Of a stretch of 64,000 nucleotides of DNA, positions 47,440 to 58,293 are shown one piece after another (the first letter of the stretch is position 1; each line of letters starts with the position of its first letter). The notes beneath the pieces were generated by a model that saw only the letters and a program-made list of their open reading frames with translations, was not told the DNA's origin and ran no database searches. A program made the translations under genes and the position numbers. Source of the DNA: Aliivibrio sifiae. GTDB taxonomy: Bacteria; Pseudomonadota; Gammaproteobacteria; Enterobacterales; Vibrionaceae. The DNA lies in the NCBI RefSeq assembly GCF_002954705.1, contig NZ_MSCO01000001.1, positions 227,873-291,872 of the forward strand, read 5' to 3'.

Positions 47440-48885
47440 ATGAGTTTGCAAGAAGTAGAACAATCCTTATTGAGTCAAGCAGGGATCGGTCAGCAGGAAC
47501 TGTCTCAGACCTTGAGCACCATTGCAAAAAGAGACGTAGACTATGCTGATATCTACTTTCAGTCTTGCTGGCATGAATCGTTAGTACTTGAAGACAGTAT
47601 TATTAAAGATGGGTCTTTTAATATTGATCGTGGTGTTGGTATTCGTGCTGTTGCTGGTGAGAAAACAGGTTTTGCTTATTCTGATCAAATTAATCTTGAA
47701 GCATTAACTCAAAGCGCAAAAGCGGCTCGTGGTATTGTTCAACAAAGTGGTGAAGGCAAAGTAAAAGCATTTTCATCTCAAGCCATCCCTCAATTCTATG
47801 CGCCTATCAATCCTCTTAATAGTTTAGATAAACAACAAAAAATAGCATTACTTGAAGAAGTTGATGCTTATATCCGAGCAAAAGAGCCACTAGTTCAAGA
47901 AGTTTCGGTAAGTATTAGCGGAGTTTACGAACAAATGTTGGTTGCTGCACTTGATGGAACTTATGCTGCTGATGTGCGTCCATTGGTTCGTTTGTCGATT
48001 AGTGTATTAGTTCAACGTGGTGATAAACGTGAACGTGGTAGTGCTGGTGGTGGTGGTCGTTATGGTTACGATTATTTTCTAACTGAAGTGAATGGTAAAT
48101 CCATTGCTCTTGAGTTTGCAGATGAAGCTATTCGTCAGGCCTTAGTTAATTTAGATGCGGATGCTGCTCCGGCAGGAATGATGCCTGTAGTCCTTGGTTC
48201 TGGTTGGCCTGGTGTTTTATTACACGAAGCGGTTGGTCATGGACTTGAAGGTGACTTCAATCGTAAAGGGTCTTCAGTATTCTCTGGAAAGATCGGAGAA
48301 AAAGTAACGTCTTCGGTATGTACTATTGTCGATGATGGGACAATAGTTGATCGTCGTGGTTCATTAAACGTTGATGATGAAGGCGTTGCTGGCCAATACA
48401 ATACATTAATCGAAAATGGTGTATTGAAGGGGTATATGCAAGATAAGTTAAACGCCCGTTTAATGGGAGTTGCACCGACGGGTAATGGCCGTCGTGAGTC
48501 TTATGCTCATTTGCCAATGCCTCGTATGACTAACACTTATATGCTGCCTGGCGAACATACGCCTGAAGAAATTATTTCAACAGTTAAAAAAGGTATCTAT
48601 GCGCCAAACTTCGGTGGTGGTCAAGTGGATATTACTTCTGGTAAGTTCGTGTTCTCTGCATCAGAGGCTTATCTAATTGAAGAGGGTAAAATTACTCGCC
48701 CAGTAAAAGGAGCAACTTTGATTGGCTCTGGTATGGAAGCAATGCAGCAAATTTCGATGGTTGGTAATGATTTATCATTAGATCGTGGTGTTGGTGTTTG
48801 TGGTAAAGCAGGTCAAAGCGTTCCTGTTGGTGTTGGTCAACCAACATTGAAATTAGATACATTAACCGTTGGTGGTACTGAGTAG
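47440..48885 (+). CDS. tldD: Metalloprotease TldD
   Basis: Catalytic subunit of the TldD/TldE (PmbA) protease, which degrades unfolded peptides and acts in microcin maturation and CcdA turnover. It is 481 residues. The zinc motif [11 protein letters not shown] lies near residue 263. The partner pmbA is 0.7 kb away on the same strand, with yjgA between them on the opposite strand. Confidence 0.96.
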   Translation: MSLQEVEQSLLSQAGIGQQELSQTLSTIAKRDVDYADIYFQSCWHESLVLEDSIIKDGSFNIDRGVGIRAVAGEKTGFAYSDQINLEALTQSAKAARGIVQQSGEGKVKAFSSQAIPQFYAPINPLNSLDKQQKIALLEEVDAYIRAKEPLVQEVSVSISGVYEQMLVAALDGTYAADVRPLVRLSISVLVQRGDKRERGSAGGGGRYGYDYFLTEVNGKSIALEFADEAIRQALVNLDADAAPAGMMPVVLGSGWPGVLLHEAVGHGLEGDFNRKGSSVFSGKIGEKVTSSVCTIVDDGTIVDRRGSLNVDDEGVAGQYNTLIENGVLKGYMQDKLNARLMGVAPTGNGRRESYAHLPMPRMTNTYMLPGEHTPEEIISTVKKGIYAPNFGGGQVDITSGKFVFSASEAYLIEEGKITRPVKGATLIGSGMEAMQQISMVGNDLSLDRGVGVCGKAGQSVPVGVGQPTLKLDTLTVGGTE

Positions 48886-48912
48886 CTCTACTCGTTACAA
48901 CCTAGGTATATA

Positions 48913-48952
48913 AAAAAGAGCCAAGTATCATTTGATGCTTGGCTCTTTTTTT
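48913..48952. terminator. Bidirectional terminator between tldD and yjgA
   Basis: The stem AAAAAAGAGCCAAGTATCA/TGATGCTTGGCTCTTTTTTT with flanking A and T runs lies between the converging genes. Confidence 0.85.
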
Positions 48953-48970
48953 ATGAACGAAAAAGAAGGT

Positions 48971-49501
48971 TTATGAGTCTTCTTCTAAGTACAAGTCTTT
49001 TAAAATTTGGAAAATCTCACGGAATGCCTTTGGTGGCTTATTCGATGCTTTTTCTTTTTTAGCTTGACGAGCAAGCTGACGGAAGCGTTGGCGATCCGCT
49101 TCAGGGTATTTCACCATCACTTCTTCAATTACAACATCTGGAGTTTCAATCATACGGTCACGTAAGATTTCTAACTTATGAAGTGCGATAGTCGCTTGTG
49201 AGTGCTTATTACGAACTTTATCCAAAGCCAATTGAATTGGTTCTGGATCTTCAAGACGCATTAGCTTGCCAATGTATTGTAATTGGCGACGTTTTGCTTC
49301 GTTCTTAAAACGTTGCGCATCAGAAATAGCTACTTGCAGAGTTTCTGATAGTGGAAATTTAGCAAGAACTGCTGGCTTCAAGCCAACTAACTCTTCGCCT
49401 AATTTTTGTAGATCTTCCATGTCGTTTTTCATCTCGGTTCTACTTACCCAGATGATCTCTTCTTCTTCTTCCCAAGGAGCTTTTTGATTTTTACGTGCCA
49501 T
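48971..49501 (-). CDS. yjgA: Ribosome-associated protein YjgA (DarP)
   Basis: A 176-residue, highly charged helical protein that associates with the late-stage 50S subunit. It has the [12 protein letters not shown] motif at residues 15-26 and the family's C-terminal A-K-K-E-K-x-x-N-K-P-P-K motif near 151. The frame allows an ATG three codons earlier (49510). M-A-R-K-N-Q-K is the start I prefer from family resemblance, though ribosome sites do not decide. Confidence 0.92.
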   Translation of the reverse strand: MARKNQKAPWEEEEEIIWVSRTEMKNDMEDLQKLGEELVGLKPAVLAKFPLSETLQVAISDAQRFKNEAKRRQLQYIGKLMRLEDPEPIQLALDKVRNKHSQATIALHKLEILRDRMIETPDVVIEEVMVKYPEADRQRFRQLARQAKKEKASNKPPKAFREIFQILKDLYLEEDS

Positions 49502-49619
49502 GATTTTCATTCTTTAATGGGTGATTATCTCTATTTTAGCAAGATAAATGGATAATTGGGCGCAAATTTATCACATAGAATGTTATTCTAGTAAAAATGT
49601 ATATATTCAGTCAGATGTT

Positions 49620-50963
49620 ATGGATGCAAAAGCCCAAATGATGAATCAAAAAATAGAACTTGAAGCTGCAGTAGCCAAGGCGTTAGAAATGGCTACACAA
49701 CACGCGAGTGCTGCAGAAGTCGCAATCACAAAAACAACTGGTATCAGTGTCTCTACTTTAATGGGAGAGGTTGAAAACGTTGAATTTAATCGTGATGGCG
49801 CGTTAGGCATTACTGTTTATCGAGGCCACCGAAAAGGCAGTGCATCGACATCTGATTTAAGTGATAAGGCGATTCAGCAGACCGTTGCTGCGGCTTTAGA
49901 TATCGCGAATTATACTTCTGAAGACCCATTTTCTGGACCTGCGCCAAAAGAATTAATGGCGAAAAATATTCCTGATTTAGATTTGTTTCATCCTGATGAG
50001 CCAGAGCCTGGCTATGCAGCACAAAAAGCGATTGAAGCTGAACAGGCGGCATTAGAGTATCACTCGTCGATTAAACAGAGTGATGGTGCAAGCTATGACA
50101 GTCATTATGGCATTAAAGTTTATGGTAACAGTCACGGCATGTTAGCGAGCTATCCATCAAGCCGTCACAGCATCAGCTGTAGTGTCATTGGCGTGGACAA
50201 AAATGGGGATATGGAGCGTGACTATAGTTATACCGTTGCTCGTCAACGTGATGATTTGTGGGATGCTAAGAAAGTTGGTTTAGATGCAGCTGAACGAACC
50301 GTAAGTCGTTTAGATGCTCAGAAACTAAATACAATGAGAGTACCTGTTATGTTTGCTGCTGATGTAGCAACTGGCTTGATGGGACATCTTGTGATGGCCA
50401 TCAGTGGTGCGAACCTTTATCGTAAATCAACATTTATGCTTGATAAGTTAAACGAAAAGATTTTACCTGAATGGTTTAATGTTAGCGAACGTCCACATAT
50501 ATTAAAAGGTTTAGCAAGTAGCCCATTTGATAGTGAAGGGCTATATACGCAAGATAGTGAAATTATTACTGATGGTGTGTTAGCTACATACTTATTAACA
50601 AGTTACGCTGCTCGTAAATTGAATATGACACCAACAGGTCATGCGGGTGGTATTCATAACTGGTTTGTAAAATCAACGGGTCAAAGTTTTGAGCAGATGC
50701 TAAAAACCATGGGTACAGGGCTTTTAGTTACTGAGCTTATGGGGCAGGGCGTAAATACGGTTACTGGTGATTATTCTCGTGGTGCCGCTGGTTTTTGGGT
50801 TGAAAATGGTGAGATCCAATACCCAGTATCAGAGATTACGATTGCAGGTAATTTAGCTGAGATGTACCAAAATATTATCGCAGTAGGTAATGATGTTGAA
50901 ACGCGCTCACAAATTCAAACGGGTTCAATCTTGATTGAATCAATGAAGATTGCGGGTCAATAA
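49620..50963 (+). CDS. pmbA: TldE/PmbA, partner of the TldD protease
   Basis: The non-catalytic partner of TldD. The protein is 447 residues from the ATG at 49620, near the E. coli length of 450. It lacks the HExxxH zinc motif, as expected, and matches PmbA along its length (E-V-E-N-V-E-F-N[10 protein letters not shown] near residue 45, and the end S-M-K-I-A-G-Q). The frame stays open for 24 codons upstream, but that part has no similarity and overlaps the yjgA promoter region. Confidence 0.95.
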   Translation: MDAKAQMMNQKIELEAAVAKALEMATQHASAAEVAITKTTGISVSTLMGEVENVEFNRDGALGITVYRGHRKGSASTSDLSDKAIQQTVAAALDIANYTSEDPFSGPAPKELMAKNIPDLDLFHPDEPEPGYAAQKAIEAEQAALEYHSSIKQSDGASYDSHYGIKVYGNSHGMLASYPSSRHSISCSVIGVDKNGDMERDYSYTVARQRDDLWDAKKVGLDAAERTVSRLDAQKLNTMRVPVMFAADVATGLMGHLVMAISGANLYRKSTFMLDKLNEKILPEWFNVSERPHILKGLASSPFDSEGLYTQDSEIITDGVLATYLLTSYAARKLNMTPTGHAGGIHNWFVKSTGQSFEQMLKTMGTGLLVTELMGQGVNTVTGDYSRGAAGFWVENGEIQYPVSEITIAGNLAEMYQNIIAVGNDVETRSQIQTGSILIESMKIAGQ

Positions 50964-51000
50964 TATTTCCTTCGGTTAGACTAAGTTAAATCTAAGATAA

Positions 51001-51037
51001 AAAAGCGCACTGTCATTGAATGAGAGCGCGCTTTTTT
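51001..51037. terminator. Terminator between pmbA and mgtE
   Basis: The imperfect inverted repeat AAAAAGCGC...GCGCTTTTT with flanking A and T runs serves both converging genes. Confidence 0.7.
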
Positions 51038-51058
51038 GATTCTAGTATTAAAAAACAA

Positions 51059-52414
51059 TTACATAAGGATGGTTGCTAGGCCAAGAAAAGCAGATAAACC
51101 AATAATATCTGTGATGGTTGTTAATGCCATTCCTCCCGCTAGTGCAGGATCAATATTCATTTTCTTTAGAAGGACAGGAATAGCAACACCTGCAATTCCG
51201 GCAACGGTTAAGTTAACGAGCATCGCTGCAGAAATGATAGCTCCAAGCATGATGTCGCCCTTCCACACCATGACGATACCGCCAATGATAGAAGCCCACA
51301 AAATACCATTAAGCAAGCCTATTCCTGCTTCTTTGAGCAATAACTCCTTCTGGTTACTGTCACCGATGTGGCCAACCGCTAGACCACGGATCACTAGAGC
51401 AACGGTTTGGTTACCGGCAACACCACCCATTGAAGGGACAATCGTCATTAGTACGGCAATCGATGCCATTTGCGCCAATGTGGCTTCGAACATATTAGAA
51501 ACCGATGCAGCAGCAAGAGCGGCTAATACATTCATGCCTAGCCATACACTACGACGTCGAGCTGATTTAACGACTGGTGCAAAAGTATCTTCTTCGTCAT
51601 CCATACCAGCCATACTCATCATTGAGTGTTCGGCATCTTCACGAATAACATCGACCACATCATCGATGGTGATACGACCAAGCAGTAAGTGATTTTCATC
51701 AACTACAGGTGCAGAAACCCAGTTTCGACGTTCAAATAGATTGGCGACTTCACCATCGTCAGTATTTACTGGAATGGCTTCATCTGCATCATCCATGACT
51801 TCATTAACAAGAATGTCTGGTTGAGTAGTTAAAAGAGTCGCTAAAGATAAGTGGCCAATTAGGCGGCTCTCTTCGTCAAGAACATAAAGGGCATCTGTTG
51901 ATTCTGGAAGATCGCCTTTCATACGTAAATAACGTAGAACTACATCAATTTCAACATCGGCTCGAATGGTAATGAAGTCGGTATTCATCATACCGCCAGC
52001 CGTATCTTCTGGGTAAGATAGCGCAGTTTCTACACGAAACCGGTCTACTGTGTCCATTTGGCTTAATACTTCACGAGAAACATCGTCAGGTAAGCTACGA
52101 AGAACGTAAGCGACATCATCTGTCTCCATACCTTCTGTTGCTTCTACAATGCTCTCAGGAGCCATTCTAGAGACAATACCGTCTTTTACATCTTCGGACA
52201 GTTCGTCAAGAATTTCACCGTAATCTTCAGGATCGGTTAGTTGCCATAATACATTACGGCTTTTTCTGGGTGATGCTTCTAATAGATGGGCAATATCCTC
52301 GGGTTCCATGTCTTGTAATAAACGTCGTACATGGACAAACATCCCACTATCAAGTGCATTAGATACTTCTTGAAGAGTTTGATGGGTTTGATCGAAATCT
52401 TGTGGTTCTTGCAT
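51059..52414 (-). CDS. mgtE: Magnesium transporter MgtE
   Basis: A Mg2+ channel/transporter of 451 residues. The order is an N-terminal superhelical (MgtE_N) domain at about 30-130, two CBS domains at about 135-255 that sense Mg2+, a connecting helix, and five membrane helices at 280-450 with the P-x-x-G-G-V-A-G-N-Q motif near 332. The start at 52414 sits directly behind GGGGGAG; the ATG four codons earlier has no such site. Confidence 0.95.
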   Translation of the reverse strand: MQEPQDFDQTHQTLQEVSNALDSGMFVHVRRLLQDMEPEDIAHLLEASPRKSRNVLWQLTDPEDYGEILDELSEDVKDGIVSRMAPESIVEATEGMETDDVAYVLRSLPDDVSREVLSQMDTVDRFRVETALSYPEDTAGGMMNTDFITIRADVEIDVVLRYLRMKGDLPESTDALYVLDEESRLIGHLSLATLLTTQPDILVNEVMDDADEAIPVNTDDGEVANLFERRNWVSAPVVDENHLLLGRITIDDVVDVIREDAEHSMMSMAGMDDEEDTFAPVVKSARRRSVWLGMNVLAALAAASVSNMFEATLAQMASIAVLMTIVPSMGGVAGNQTVALVIRGLAVGHIGDSNQKELLLKEAGIGLLNGILWASIIGGIVMVWKGDIMLGAIISAAMLVNLTVAGIAGVAIPVLLKKMNIDPALAGGMALTTITDIIGLSAFLGLATILM

Positions 52415-52564
52415 GCTCTCCCCCATTTAATCGCTGTTCTAACTCGAATTATGAGTATAGACAATCTAGATTAGATAATGGGCTGAATAGTAACGTAATT
52501 TAGAGAGGACGATAAGTGAATTTTGTGAGGATTGGGTCAAACTATTGATGTTGTAAATAATAAC

Positions 52565-52843
52565 TTATTCATCTTCGTCAAAACCAGCTTCAATAAGTTC
52601 GCAAATGGCGTTCAATGCTTGTTCAGCGTCAGGGCCATCGGCTGAAACATCAACAAATTGTCCTTGTGCAGAATCAAGCATAAGTAACCCCATAACGCCA
52701 TCGGCGGTGGCTTGTTTGTTCTCATCATTCGTCAATGTTATTACGGCATCAAAGCTTTGTGCCATCTCAACTAACTTGATAGCGGCTCTTGCGTGTAAAC
52801 CAAGACGATTCTTGATTAAGAGGTGGCGAGATGAAATTGGCAT
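52565..52843 (-). CDS. ptsO: Nitrogen phosphotransferase HPr-like protein NPr
   Basis: A 92-residue HPr-fold protein of the PTS-Ntr chain (PtsP to NPr to EIIA-Ntr). The phosphorylated His is in R-L-G-L-H-A-R-A at about residue 17. It is the last gene of the rpoN-hpf-ptsN-rapZ-ptsO group, 3 bases after rapZ. The 138 bases between it and mgtE hold nothing recognisable. Confidence 0.95.
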   Translation of the reverse strand: MPISSRHLLIKNRLGLHARAAIKLVEMAQSFDAVITLTNDENKQATADGVMGLLMLDSAQGQFVDVSADGPDAEQALNAICELIEAGFDEDE

Positions 52844-52846
52844 AGA

Positions 52847-53701
52847 TCAGTGTCTCTCTAGTGTTTTATGACGTATTTGGACTTGTTTCCCTTGTTCTTT
52901 AAAATACTGACCTAGTTGTTGAGTTATATAAACAGATCGGTGCTGCCCACCAGTGCAACCGATAGCAACGGTTAAATAACTGCGATTATTTTTTTCTAAT
53001 GCGGGTAGCCAAGTGGTTAGAAAACCTTGGATTTGTTCTTTTAATTGAATGACATCATCATGTTTTTCTAAGTAGTCTGCGACTGGTTTATCTAAACCAG
53101 TCATTGGTCTTAGTCCCGGTTCCCAGTGCGGATTAGGTAAGAAACGAACATCAAATACATAATCAGCATCAGTGGGTAAACCGTGTTTAAATCCAAAAGA
53201 CTCAAATACCATAACTAATTCTTTTGATTCTCGACCGAGAATTCTAGATCGTAAGGTTTCACTTAGATCATGAATTGATTTTGTTGTGGTATCGAGAACA
53301 AGATCGGCTTCTTCTTTAAAATCACTAAGAATGTTTTTCTCTAACTCAACGGCTTGCTCTAAAGAGCATTGCTCTCCAATAAGGGATAATGGATGTAAGC
53401 GGCGAGTTTCACTGTAGCGTTTTATTAGCTCTTTATCTTCGGCATCTAAAAATATGACAGTAACATCATGAGATTGTTTTAATTCAGCTAATGTATTTTT
53501 CAGTAATGACGGATCTTTAGGTAGGTTTCTAATATCAACACTTACAGCCACATTTTGGCTGCTGTGCTGAATTGACTCAACAAATTGTGAAAGAAGGTCA
53601 ACAGGTAAATTATCAACACAATAATAGCCTAAATCTTCTAATACTCGCAGTGCAACAGATTTACCTGCGCCCGAGTTTCCACTAACTACCATGAGTTTCA
53701 T
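52847..53701 (-). CDS. rapZ: RNase adapter protein RapZ
   Basis: A 284-residue ATP-binding RNA adapter with Walker A G-N-S-G-A-G-K-S at residues 8-15 and the C-terminal G-C-T-G-G-x-H-R-S-V motif near 246-255. In E. coli it directs the GlmZ sRNA to RNase E and controls glucosamine-6-phosphate synthase. Its gene context next to ptsN and ptsO is conserved. Confidence 0.96.
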   Translation of the reverse strand: MKLMVVSGNSGAGKSVALRVLEDLGYYCVDNLPVDLLSQFVESIQHSSQNVAVSVDIRNLPKDPSLLKNTLAELKQSHDVTVIFLDAEDKELIKRYSETRRLHPLSLIGEQCSLEQAVELEKNILSDFKEEADLVLDTTTKSIHDLSETLRSRILGRESKELVMVFESFGFKHGLPTDADYVFDVRFLPNPHWEPGLRPMTGLDKPVADYLEKHDDVIQLKEQIQGFLTTWLPALEKNNRSYLTVAIGCTGGQHRSVYITQQLGQYFKEQGKQVQIRHKTLERH

Positions 53702-53722
53702 TATGATGACCTTTGAATCGAT

Positions 53723-54166
53723 TTAAGAAGTGAAAAGTTGATACAGTTCTTGATCAGTTTCGGCGTGGCGAAGTTGACGTAAAACGTGTTTATCATTGAG
53801 TTTTTCAGCAACACTAGACAATGTTTTTAGGTGTAATTTACATTGTTCATCTGGCACAAGTAAGGCAAAAAGAATATCGACAGGACGATTGTCTATCGCA
53901 TCAAACTCAATTGGTTCTTGGCATTGAAGTAATACTGCGACTGCGTTATCACAGTTAAAAATTCGACCGTGAGGAATAGCGATACCGTTGCCAATACCTG
54001 TACTTCCCATTTTTTCTCGGTTTAATAAACTTTCAAAAAGATCTTGAGGGTTTTGGTCTATATGAGGGGCTGCAATTTCACTGATAAGTTCTAATGCGCG
54101 TTTTTTGCTTGTACATTGGACTGCACTTTTAGTGCAATCCAATGAAAGAATGGTGCTTAATTGCAT
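53723..54166 (-). CDS. ptsN: PTS EIIA-Ntr protein
   Basis: A 147-residue EIIA-Ntr regulator, phosphorylated by NPr on the His of A-I-P-H-G-R (about residue 66). It links nitrogen status with potassium transport and envelope stress in related bacteria. It lies between hpf and rapZ. Confidence 0.96.
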   Translation of the reverse strand: MQLSTILSLDCTKSAVQCTSKKRALELISEIAAPHIDQNPQDLFESLLNREKMGSTGIGNGIAIPHGRIFNCDNAVAVLLQCQEPIEFDAIDNRPVDILFALLVPDEQCKLHLKTLSSVAEKLNDKHVLRQLRHAETDQELYQLFTS

Positions 54167-54167
54167 G

Positions 54168-54455
54168 TTAATGACTACTTAGTTTTTCTTTATGTTTATT
54201 GAGTTGGCGAACAAGTTTATCCACTAAACTATCAATAGCGGCATACATATCTTCTGCGTCAGAATGGGCGTGTATGTCACCTTGATTTACATGAAGTGTT
54301 GCTTCGGCCACATGCAGTACTTTTTCTAACTTTAATACCACATGCACATGATTTATATGTTCAAAAAAACGGTCTAATTTTTGGAATTTGGTTTCTACAT
54401 ATTCACGAAGGCTATCTGTAAGTTCGACGTTTTGACCTACGATGTTTATTTGCAT
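54168..54455 (-). CDS. hpf: Ribosome hibernation-promoting factor (short HPF)
   Basis: A 95-residue HPF/YfiA-fold protein, the short gammaproteobacterial form that helps make 100S ribosome dimers in stationary phase. It begins with M-Q-I-N-I-V-G-Q-N-V-E-L-T and has the basic K-L-V-R-Q-L-N-K-H-K end. It lies 19 bases after rpoN and 1 base before ptsN. Confidence 0.96.
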   Translation of the reverse strand: MQINIVGQNVELTDSLREYVETKFQKLDRFFEHINHVHVVLKLEKVLHVAEATLHVNQGDIHAHSDAEDMYAAIDSLVDKLVRQLNKHKEKLSSH

Positions 54456-54474
54456 AACACTTCCTTTCTGTTAA

Positions 54475-55944
54475 TTAGAGTAAACGTTTACGCTGATTTG
54501 ATGGGGCAATCCCAAGTGATTCACGATATTTTGCAATGGTTCGTCGTGCTACTTGGATCCCTTGTTCAGCTAGTAAAGTGGCTATTTTACTATCACTTAA
54601 TGGTTTGGCTTGATTTTCAGCTGCGACCAATTTTTTCACTAGTGCCCGAATCGCAGTTGATGAACATTCACCACCGTTATCCGTACTAACATGACTAGAG
54701 AAGAAATATTTTAATTCAAAAATACCACGAGGGGTATGCATGAATTTTTGTGTTGTTACGCGAGAAATTGTTGATTCGTGCATTTCAACATCCAAAGCGA
54801 TGTCATTAAGCACCATTGGCTTCATCGCTTCAGCACCATATTCGAAGAAATCTTGCTGATGTTCAACTATACAACGTGCAACTTTGAGCAGCGTCTCGTT
54901 TCTGCTCTCTAAACTTTTAATTAACCATTTCGCTTCTTGCAAATTAGTTCGAATAAATTGTCCATCAGGACTATTGCCTAATCCTTTACCTAATGCGGCA
55001 TACTCGGCATTAACTTTTAATCGAGGGACGCTGTCTGGGTTAATTGTTACTACCCATTTCCCATTATGTTTAAATACTGAAACATCCGGAATTACGTATT
55101 CTGTATCTGTATCAATTACACGGTTACCAGGGCGAGGATCAAGCTTATGGATCAGCATCATTATTTGCTTTAAATCTTGTTCTTTAAGCTTAGTCTCTTT
55201 TGCCAGTTGTCGGTAGTCTCGATTACCTAATAAATTAATATGTTCTGTTAGAATAAGCTTTGTTTCAGGAAGCCAAGGGGTGTCATGAGGATAGGTCGCG
55301 AGTTGTAATAGCAGGCATTCAGCCAGATTGCGTGAAGCGACACCTAATGGATCAAATTGCTGAATTCGTTTTAGTACTGCTTCTACTTCATCAATCTCTA
55401 CATCATCATTACCAACACTCTCGAGTACCTCATCAAGAGCAATTGTAAGGTAGCCGTAGTCATCTAAAGACTCAATAATTGTAGTAGCAATAGTACGATC
55501 AATATCACTGAATGGCGTTAAATCAGCTTGCCACATTAGGTAATCTTGAAGGCTTTCTGTTGTTTCACCTTGATATAGCGGGGTATCATCGTCGATAGCT
55601 AATCCAGTGCTGCCACTGTTAGCGCTGTAAACGTCATCCCAGCTAGCATCCATTTCTAATTCTTCAGATATATTATTGCTCTCAATAACATCACTGCTGT
55701 CAGTTACAGGTGTTTCTTGTTCTGCTGTTGCTGTTTCTTTTTCAGGTGTCGGCTCTGGAGATAATAAACTTTCAGGCGTGCTCAATTGCTCTTCTTCAAC
55801 ATCAAGAAGAGGATTAGAGTCGAGAGCTTCTTGAATCTCTTGCTGCAGGTCAAGTGTCGATAACTGTAGTAATCGAATGGCTTGCTGCAACTGTGGAGTC
55901 ATTGCAAGCTGTTGGCCCATTTTTAGCTGAAGAGATGCTTTCAT
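54475..55944 (-). CDS. rpoN: RNA polymerase sigma-54 factor
   Basis: Sigma-54 directs transcription of nitrogen, flagellar and other genes that need enhancer-binding proteins. The 489-residue protein has the glutamine-rich activator-binding region I (residues 1-50), an acidic region II (55-120), the core-binding region, a helix-turn-helix near 380 and the RpoN box [10 protein letters not shown] near 467-476. It lies 22 bases downstream of lptB. Confidence 0.98.
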   Translation of the reverse strand: MKASLQLKMGQQLAMTPQLQQAIRLLQLSTLDLQQEIQEALDSNPLLDVEEEQLSTPESLLSPEPTPEKETATAEQETPVTDSSDVIESNNISEELEMDASWDDVYSANSGSTGLAIDDDTPLYQGETTESLQDYLMWQADLTPFSDIDRTIATTIIESLDDYGYLTIALDEVLESVGNDDVEIDEVEAVLKRIQQFDPLGVASRNLAECLLLQLATYPHDTPWLPETKLILTEHINLLGNRDYRQLAKETKLKEQDLKQIMMLIHKLDPRPGNRVIDTDTEYVIPDVSVFKHNGKWVVTINPDSVPRLKVNAEYAALGKGLGNSPDGQFIRTNLQEAKWLIKSLESRNETLLKVARCIVEHQQDFFEYGAEAMKPMVLNDIALDVEMHESTISRVTTQKFMHTPRGIFELKYFFSSHVSTDNGGECSSTAIRALVKKLVAAENQAKPLSDSKIATLLAEQGIQVARRTIAKYRESLGIAPSNQRKRLL

Positions 55945-55966
55945 TATTTAGCTATACCTTTATATA

Positions 55967-56692
55967 TTACAACTTAAATTGATCACCAAGATAAACGCGT
56001 TTTACGTGTTCATCATTCAAGACGTGATCTGGCGTGCCGTTTGCAATCATATGACCCTGACTTACTATGTAAGCGTGTTCACATACATCAAGGGTTTCAC
56101 GAACGTTATGGTCTGTAATTAACACACCTAAACCGCGATCTCTTAAATGTTGAATGATTTTTTTGATATCGATTACAGAAATAGGATCGACACCAGCAAA
56201 AGGTTCATCAAGTAGAATGAATTTTGGGTTTGCAGCCAGTGCACGCGCAATTTCTACTCGACGGCGTTCACCACCAGAAAGTGCCATACCATTACTGTTA
56301 CGAATATGCTGGATATTAAATTCATCTAATAACTCTTCAAGCTTATCTAAACGTTCTGGTTTTGATAAATCTTTACGAGTTTGGAGCACTGCCATGATGT
56401 TATCAAAAACAGATAATTTTCTAAAAATAGAGGCTTCTTGTGGTAAATACCCAATCCCCATTTTTGAGCGGTTGTGCATTGGTTGCAGTGATATATCAAC
56501 GCCATCGATAGTGATAGAGCCTTCATCACGAGAAACTAACCCTACGATCATGTAGAAAGAGGTTGTTTTACCAGCACCATTTGGTCCTAATAAACCAACA
56601 ATTTTACCAGACTCAACGGTCAGGCTTACATCGGAAACCACTTTACGGCTACCGTATGTCTTTGCGAGATTTTTTGCTTCTAAAATGGCCAT
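55967..56692 (-). CDS. lptB: LPS export ABC transporter ATPase LptB
   Basis: The cytoplasmic ATPase that powers LPS extraction from the inner membrane by LptB2FGC. It is 241 residues. Walker A is G-P-N-G-A-G-K-T-T near 36-44, the signature L-S-G-G-E-R-R-R near 138, and Walker [10 protein letters not shown] near 158. It lies 2 bases after lptA. Confidence 0.98.
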   Translation of the reverse strand: MAILEAKNLAKTYGSRKVVSDVSLTVESGKIVGLLGPNGAGKTTSFYMIVGLVSRDEGSITIDGVDISLQPMHNRSKMGIGYLPQEASIFRKLSVFDNIMAVLQTRKDLSKPERLDKLEELLDEFNIQHIRNSNGMALSGGERRRVEIARALAANPKFILLDEPFAGVDPISVIDIKKIIQHLRDRGLGVLITDHNVRETLDVCEHAYIVSQGHMIANGTPDHVLNDEHVKRVYLGDQFKL

Positions 56693-56694
56693 AA

Positions 56695-57192
56695 TTATTT
56701 TTTATTCAATTGGCTAGGCTGAAGGATGGTTGTAACGCGTTCGTTTTTACCACCATCAGCAATTAGTTTTTGGGTTTGCATATTGTAAGTAATTACTTTC
56801 CCTTGGATAATACTGTCATCTTGAGTTAATTCAGCACTATCCGTCATTTTTAGAAATTCATTTTCTAACTCATAACGTAATTTATTTGCTTTACCCTTCA
56901 GCGTTTTACCATCATCAGTCAATTGACTAAAACGCGCTGGTTTTCCGTAAGCTTCTAGGATCTCTCGGCCTTCTTGACCTTGAGGTCTAATTACCACCAA
57001 TTTATCTGCAAAAATTTTGATACTGCCTTGCTTTAAGGTAACGTCACCTAAAAAAGTGACTTGGTTACTTTGCATATCAAAATTTTGCGAGTCTGAGTTT
57101 ATGTGAATTGGTTGTTCTGTATCGCTGCTTAGTGCCCAGCTTGGGGAGCTAAATAGCAGACCAGCAAGTAGGCTAATTTGTGAAAGCTTCAT
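56695..57192 (-). CDS. lptA: LPS transport periplasmic bridge protein LptA
   Basis: A 165-residue periplasmic protein with a signal peptide (cleavage near S-W-A, about residue 20) and an OstA-type beta-jellyroll. It oligomerises into the bridge that carries LPS from LptC to LptD. I chose 57192, behind AAGG at 5 bases. An ATG five codons upstream is possible. The start overlaps the lptC stop region by 20 bases. Confidence 0.95.
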   Translation of the reverse strand: MKLSQISLLAGLLFSSPSWALSSDTEQPIHINSDSQNFDMQSNQVTFLGDVTLKQGSIKIFADKLVVIRPQGQEGREILEAYGKPARFSQLTDDGKTLKGKANKLRYELENEFLKMTDSAELTQDDSIIQGKVITYNMQTQKLIADGGKNERVTTILQPSQLNKK

Positions 57193-57736
57193 AGATACCT
57201 TGTACATTCTTTAATAGGGTCGCTTGTTGACTGGTAAAATTACCTTTCATTCCTACGCCTGTCGTTTCAAACGTTGGGCCAACAAGGTTAACGACATCTT
57301 CTGTCATAAAATCTTTAGTAGAGAGCTCTATTGTTAAGCTGTCAGTTGTCATTGTTTCAAATGCTGCTTCAGGCAGTAAGTTTTTGACAATCACGTTACC
57401 GCTTAAGTAGAGGACGTGTTTTTTGTTTAAAACGCCAATATCAGAAATTATTTCCCATTCCTTTATTTTTCCGTCTTGGAAGACAAAAAGGTGAGGAGTA
57501 GTAAAATTAGTTTCGCCTGTTTTAGCAAAACGCTCTAGTGCTTTCGCGTTAATTTGATAATTGCGAACACCATTTTCATCATAATTATTATTAGTTGTGT
57601 TTCTACCCGTAAAAACAGGAACTTGCTGATCAGGAGCGATTTGTTGATCGTTCTGAGTGTACTCATAATATAAGTAGTACCCTGACCAGGTAGAGATCAT
57701 TAATAATATTGTCATGAAAAGATGTTTTAAGGTCAT
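57173..57736 (-). CDS. lptC: LPS export protein LptC
   Basis: A 187-residue bitopic inner-membrane protein with one helix at about residues 8-24 and a periplasmic jellyroll. It hands LPS from LptBFG to LptA. It overlaps kdsC by 4 bases. Confidence 0.95.
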   Translation of the reverse strand: MTLKHLFMTILLMISTWSGYYLYYEYTQNDQQIAPDQQVPVFTGRNTTNNNYDENGVRNYQINAKALERFAKTGETNFTTPHLFVFQDGKIKEWEIISDIGVLNKKHVLYLSGNVIVKNLLPEAAFETMTTDSLTIELSTKDFMTEDVVNLVGPTFETTGVGMKGNFTSQQATLLKNVQGIYEAFTN

Positions 57737-58293
57737 ATACTTAAACCTTTATGCTGTTCTAACTCACCTTTTGCTTCTAAGATCAAATCACTGACTTCTC
57801 GAACAGCACCATGCCCACCTTTAATCGTGGTTACATAGTTTGCTCGTTGAACGAGCAGTGGGTGTCCATCAGCGACACATACTTTTAATGCCACTTTATC
57901 CATTACTGGCCAATCAATGAGATCGTCACCGATGTAGCCTGTGTGTTCTGGAGCTATATTGAGTTTAGTTAAAATATCTTGGTATGCTTGTAATTTATTG
58001 TCTTGGCCTTGGTAGAGCAGTTTAATACCAAGCGCTGTCATGCGGTTTTCTACAATCTTAGAATTACGGCCAGTAATGATAGCGATCTCTACACCTGCAG
58101 ACATTAATGATTTTACACCGTAACCATCACGAGTATGGAACGTTTTTAGCTCTTCCCCGCTATTGCCCATATAAACAAGACCGTCAGAAAAAACGCCATC
58201 AACATCACAGATCAGTAATTTTATGTCTTTTGCAATGTTGAATATAGACTCTTCAACATTGCCATAGAGCGTTGGAATGAATTTAGCTGTCAT
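57733..58293 (-). CDS. kdsC: 3-deoxy-manno-octulosonate-8-phosphate phosphatase KdsC
   Basis: A HAD-type phosphatase that removes phosphate from KDO-8-phosphate in the pathway to the LPS inner core. The 186-residue protein has the nucleophile motif D-V-D-G-V-F-S-D-G near residues 30-38 and G-D-D-L-I-D-W-P near 121. It is a minimal C0 HAD without a cap domain. It shares one base with kdsD. Confidence 0.97.
   Translation of the reverse strand: MTAKFIPTLYGNVEESIFNIAKDIKLLICDVDGVFSDGLVYMGNSGEELKTFHTRDGYGVKSLMSAGVEIAIITGRNSKIVENRMTALGIKLLYQGQDNKLQAYQDILTKLNIAPEHTGYIGDDLIDWPVMDKVALKVCVADGHPLLVQRANYVTTIKGGHGAVREVSDLILEAKGELEQHKGLSI

Noticed and set aside
51036-51692. 218-codon open frame on the plus strand across mgtE
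   Set aside because: It is antisense to a well conserved gene, has low-complexity A/I/P/T-rich composition and no ribosome site. It is a shadow frame.
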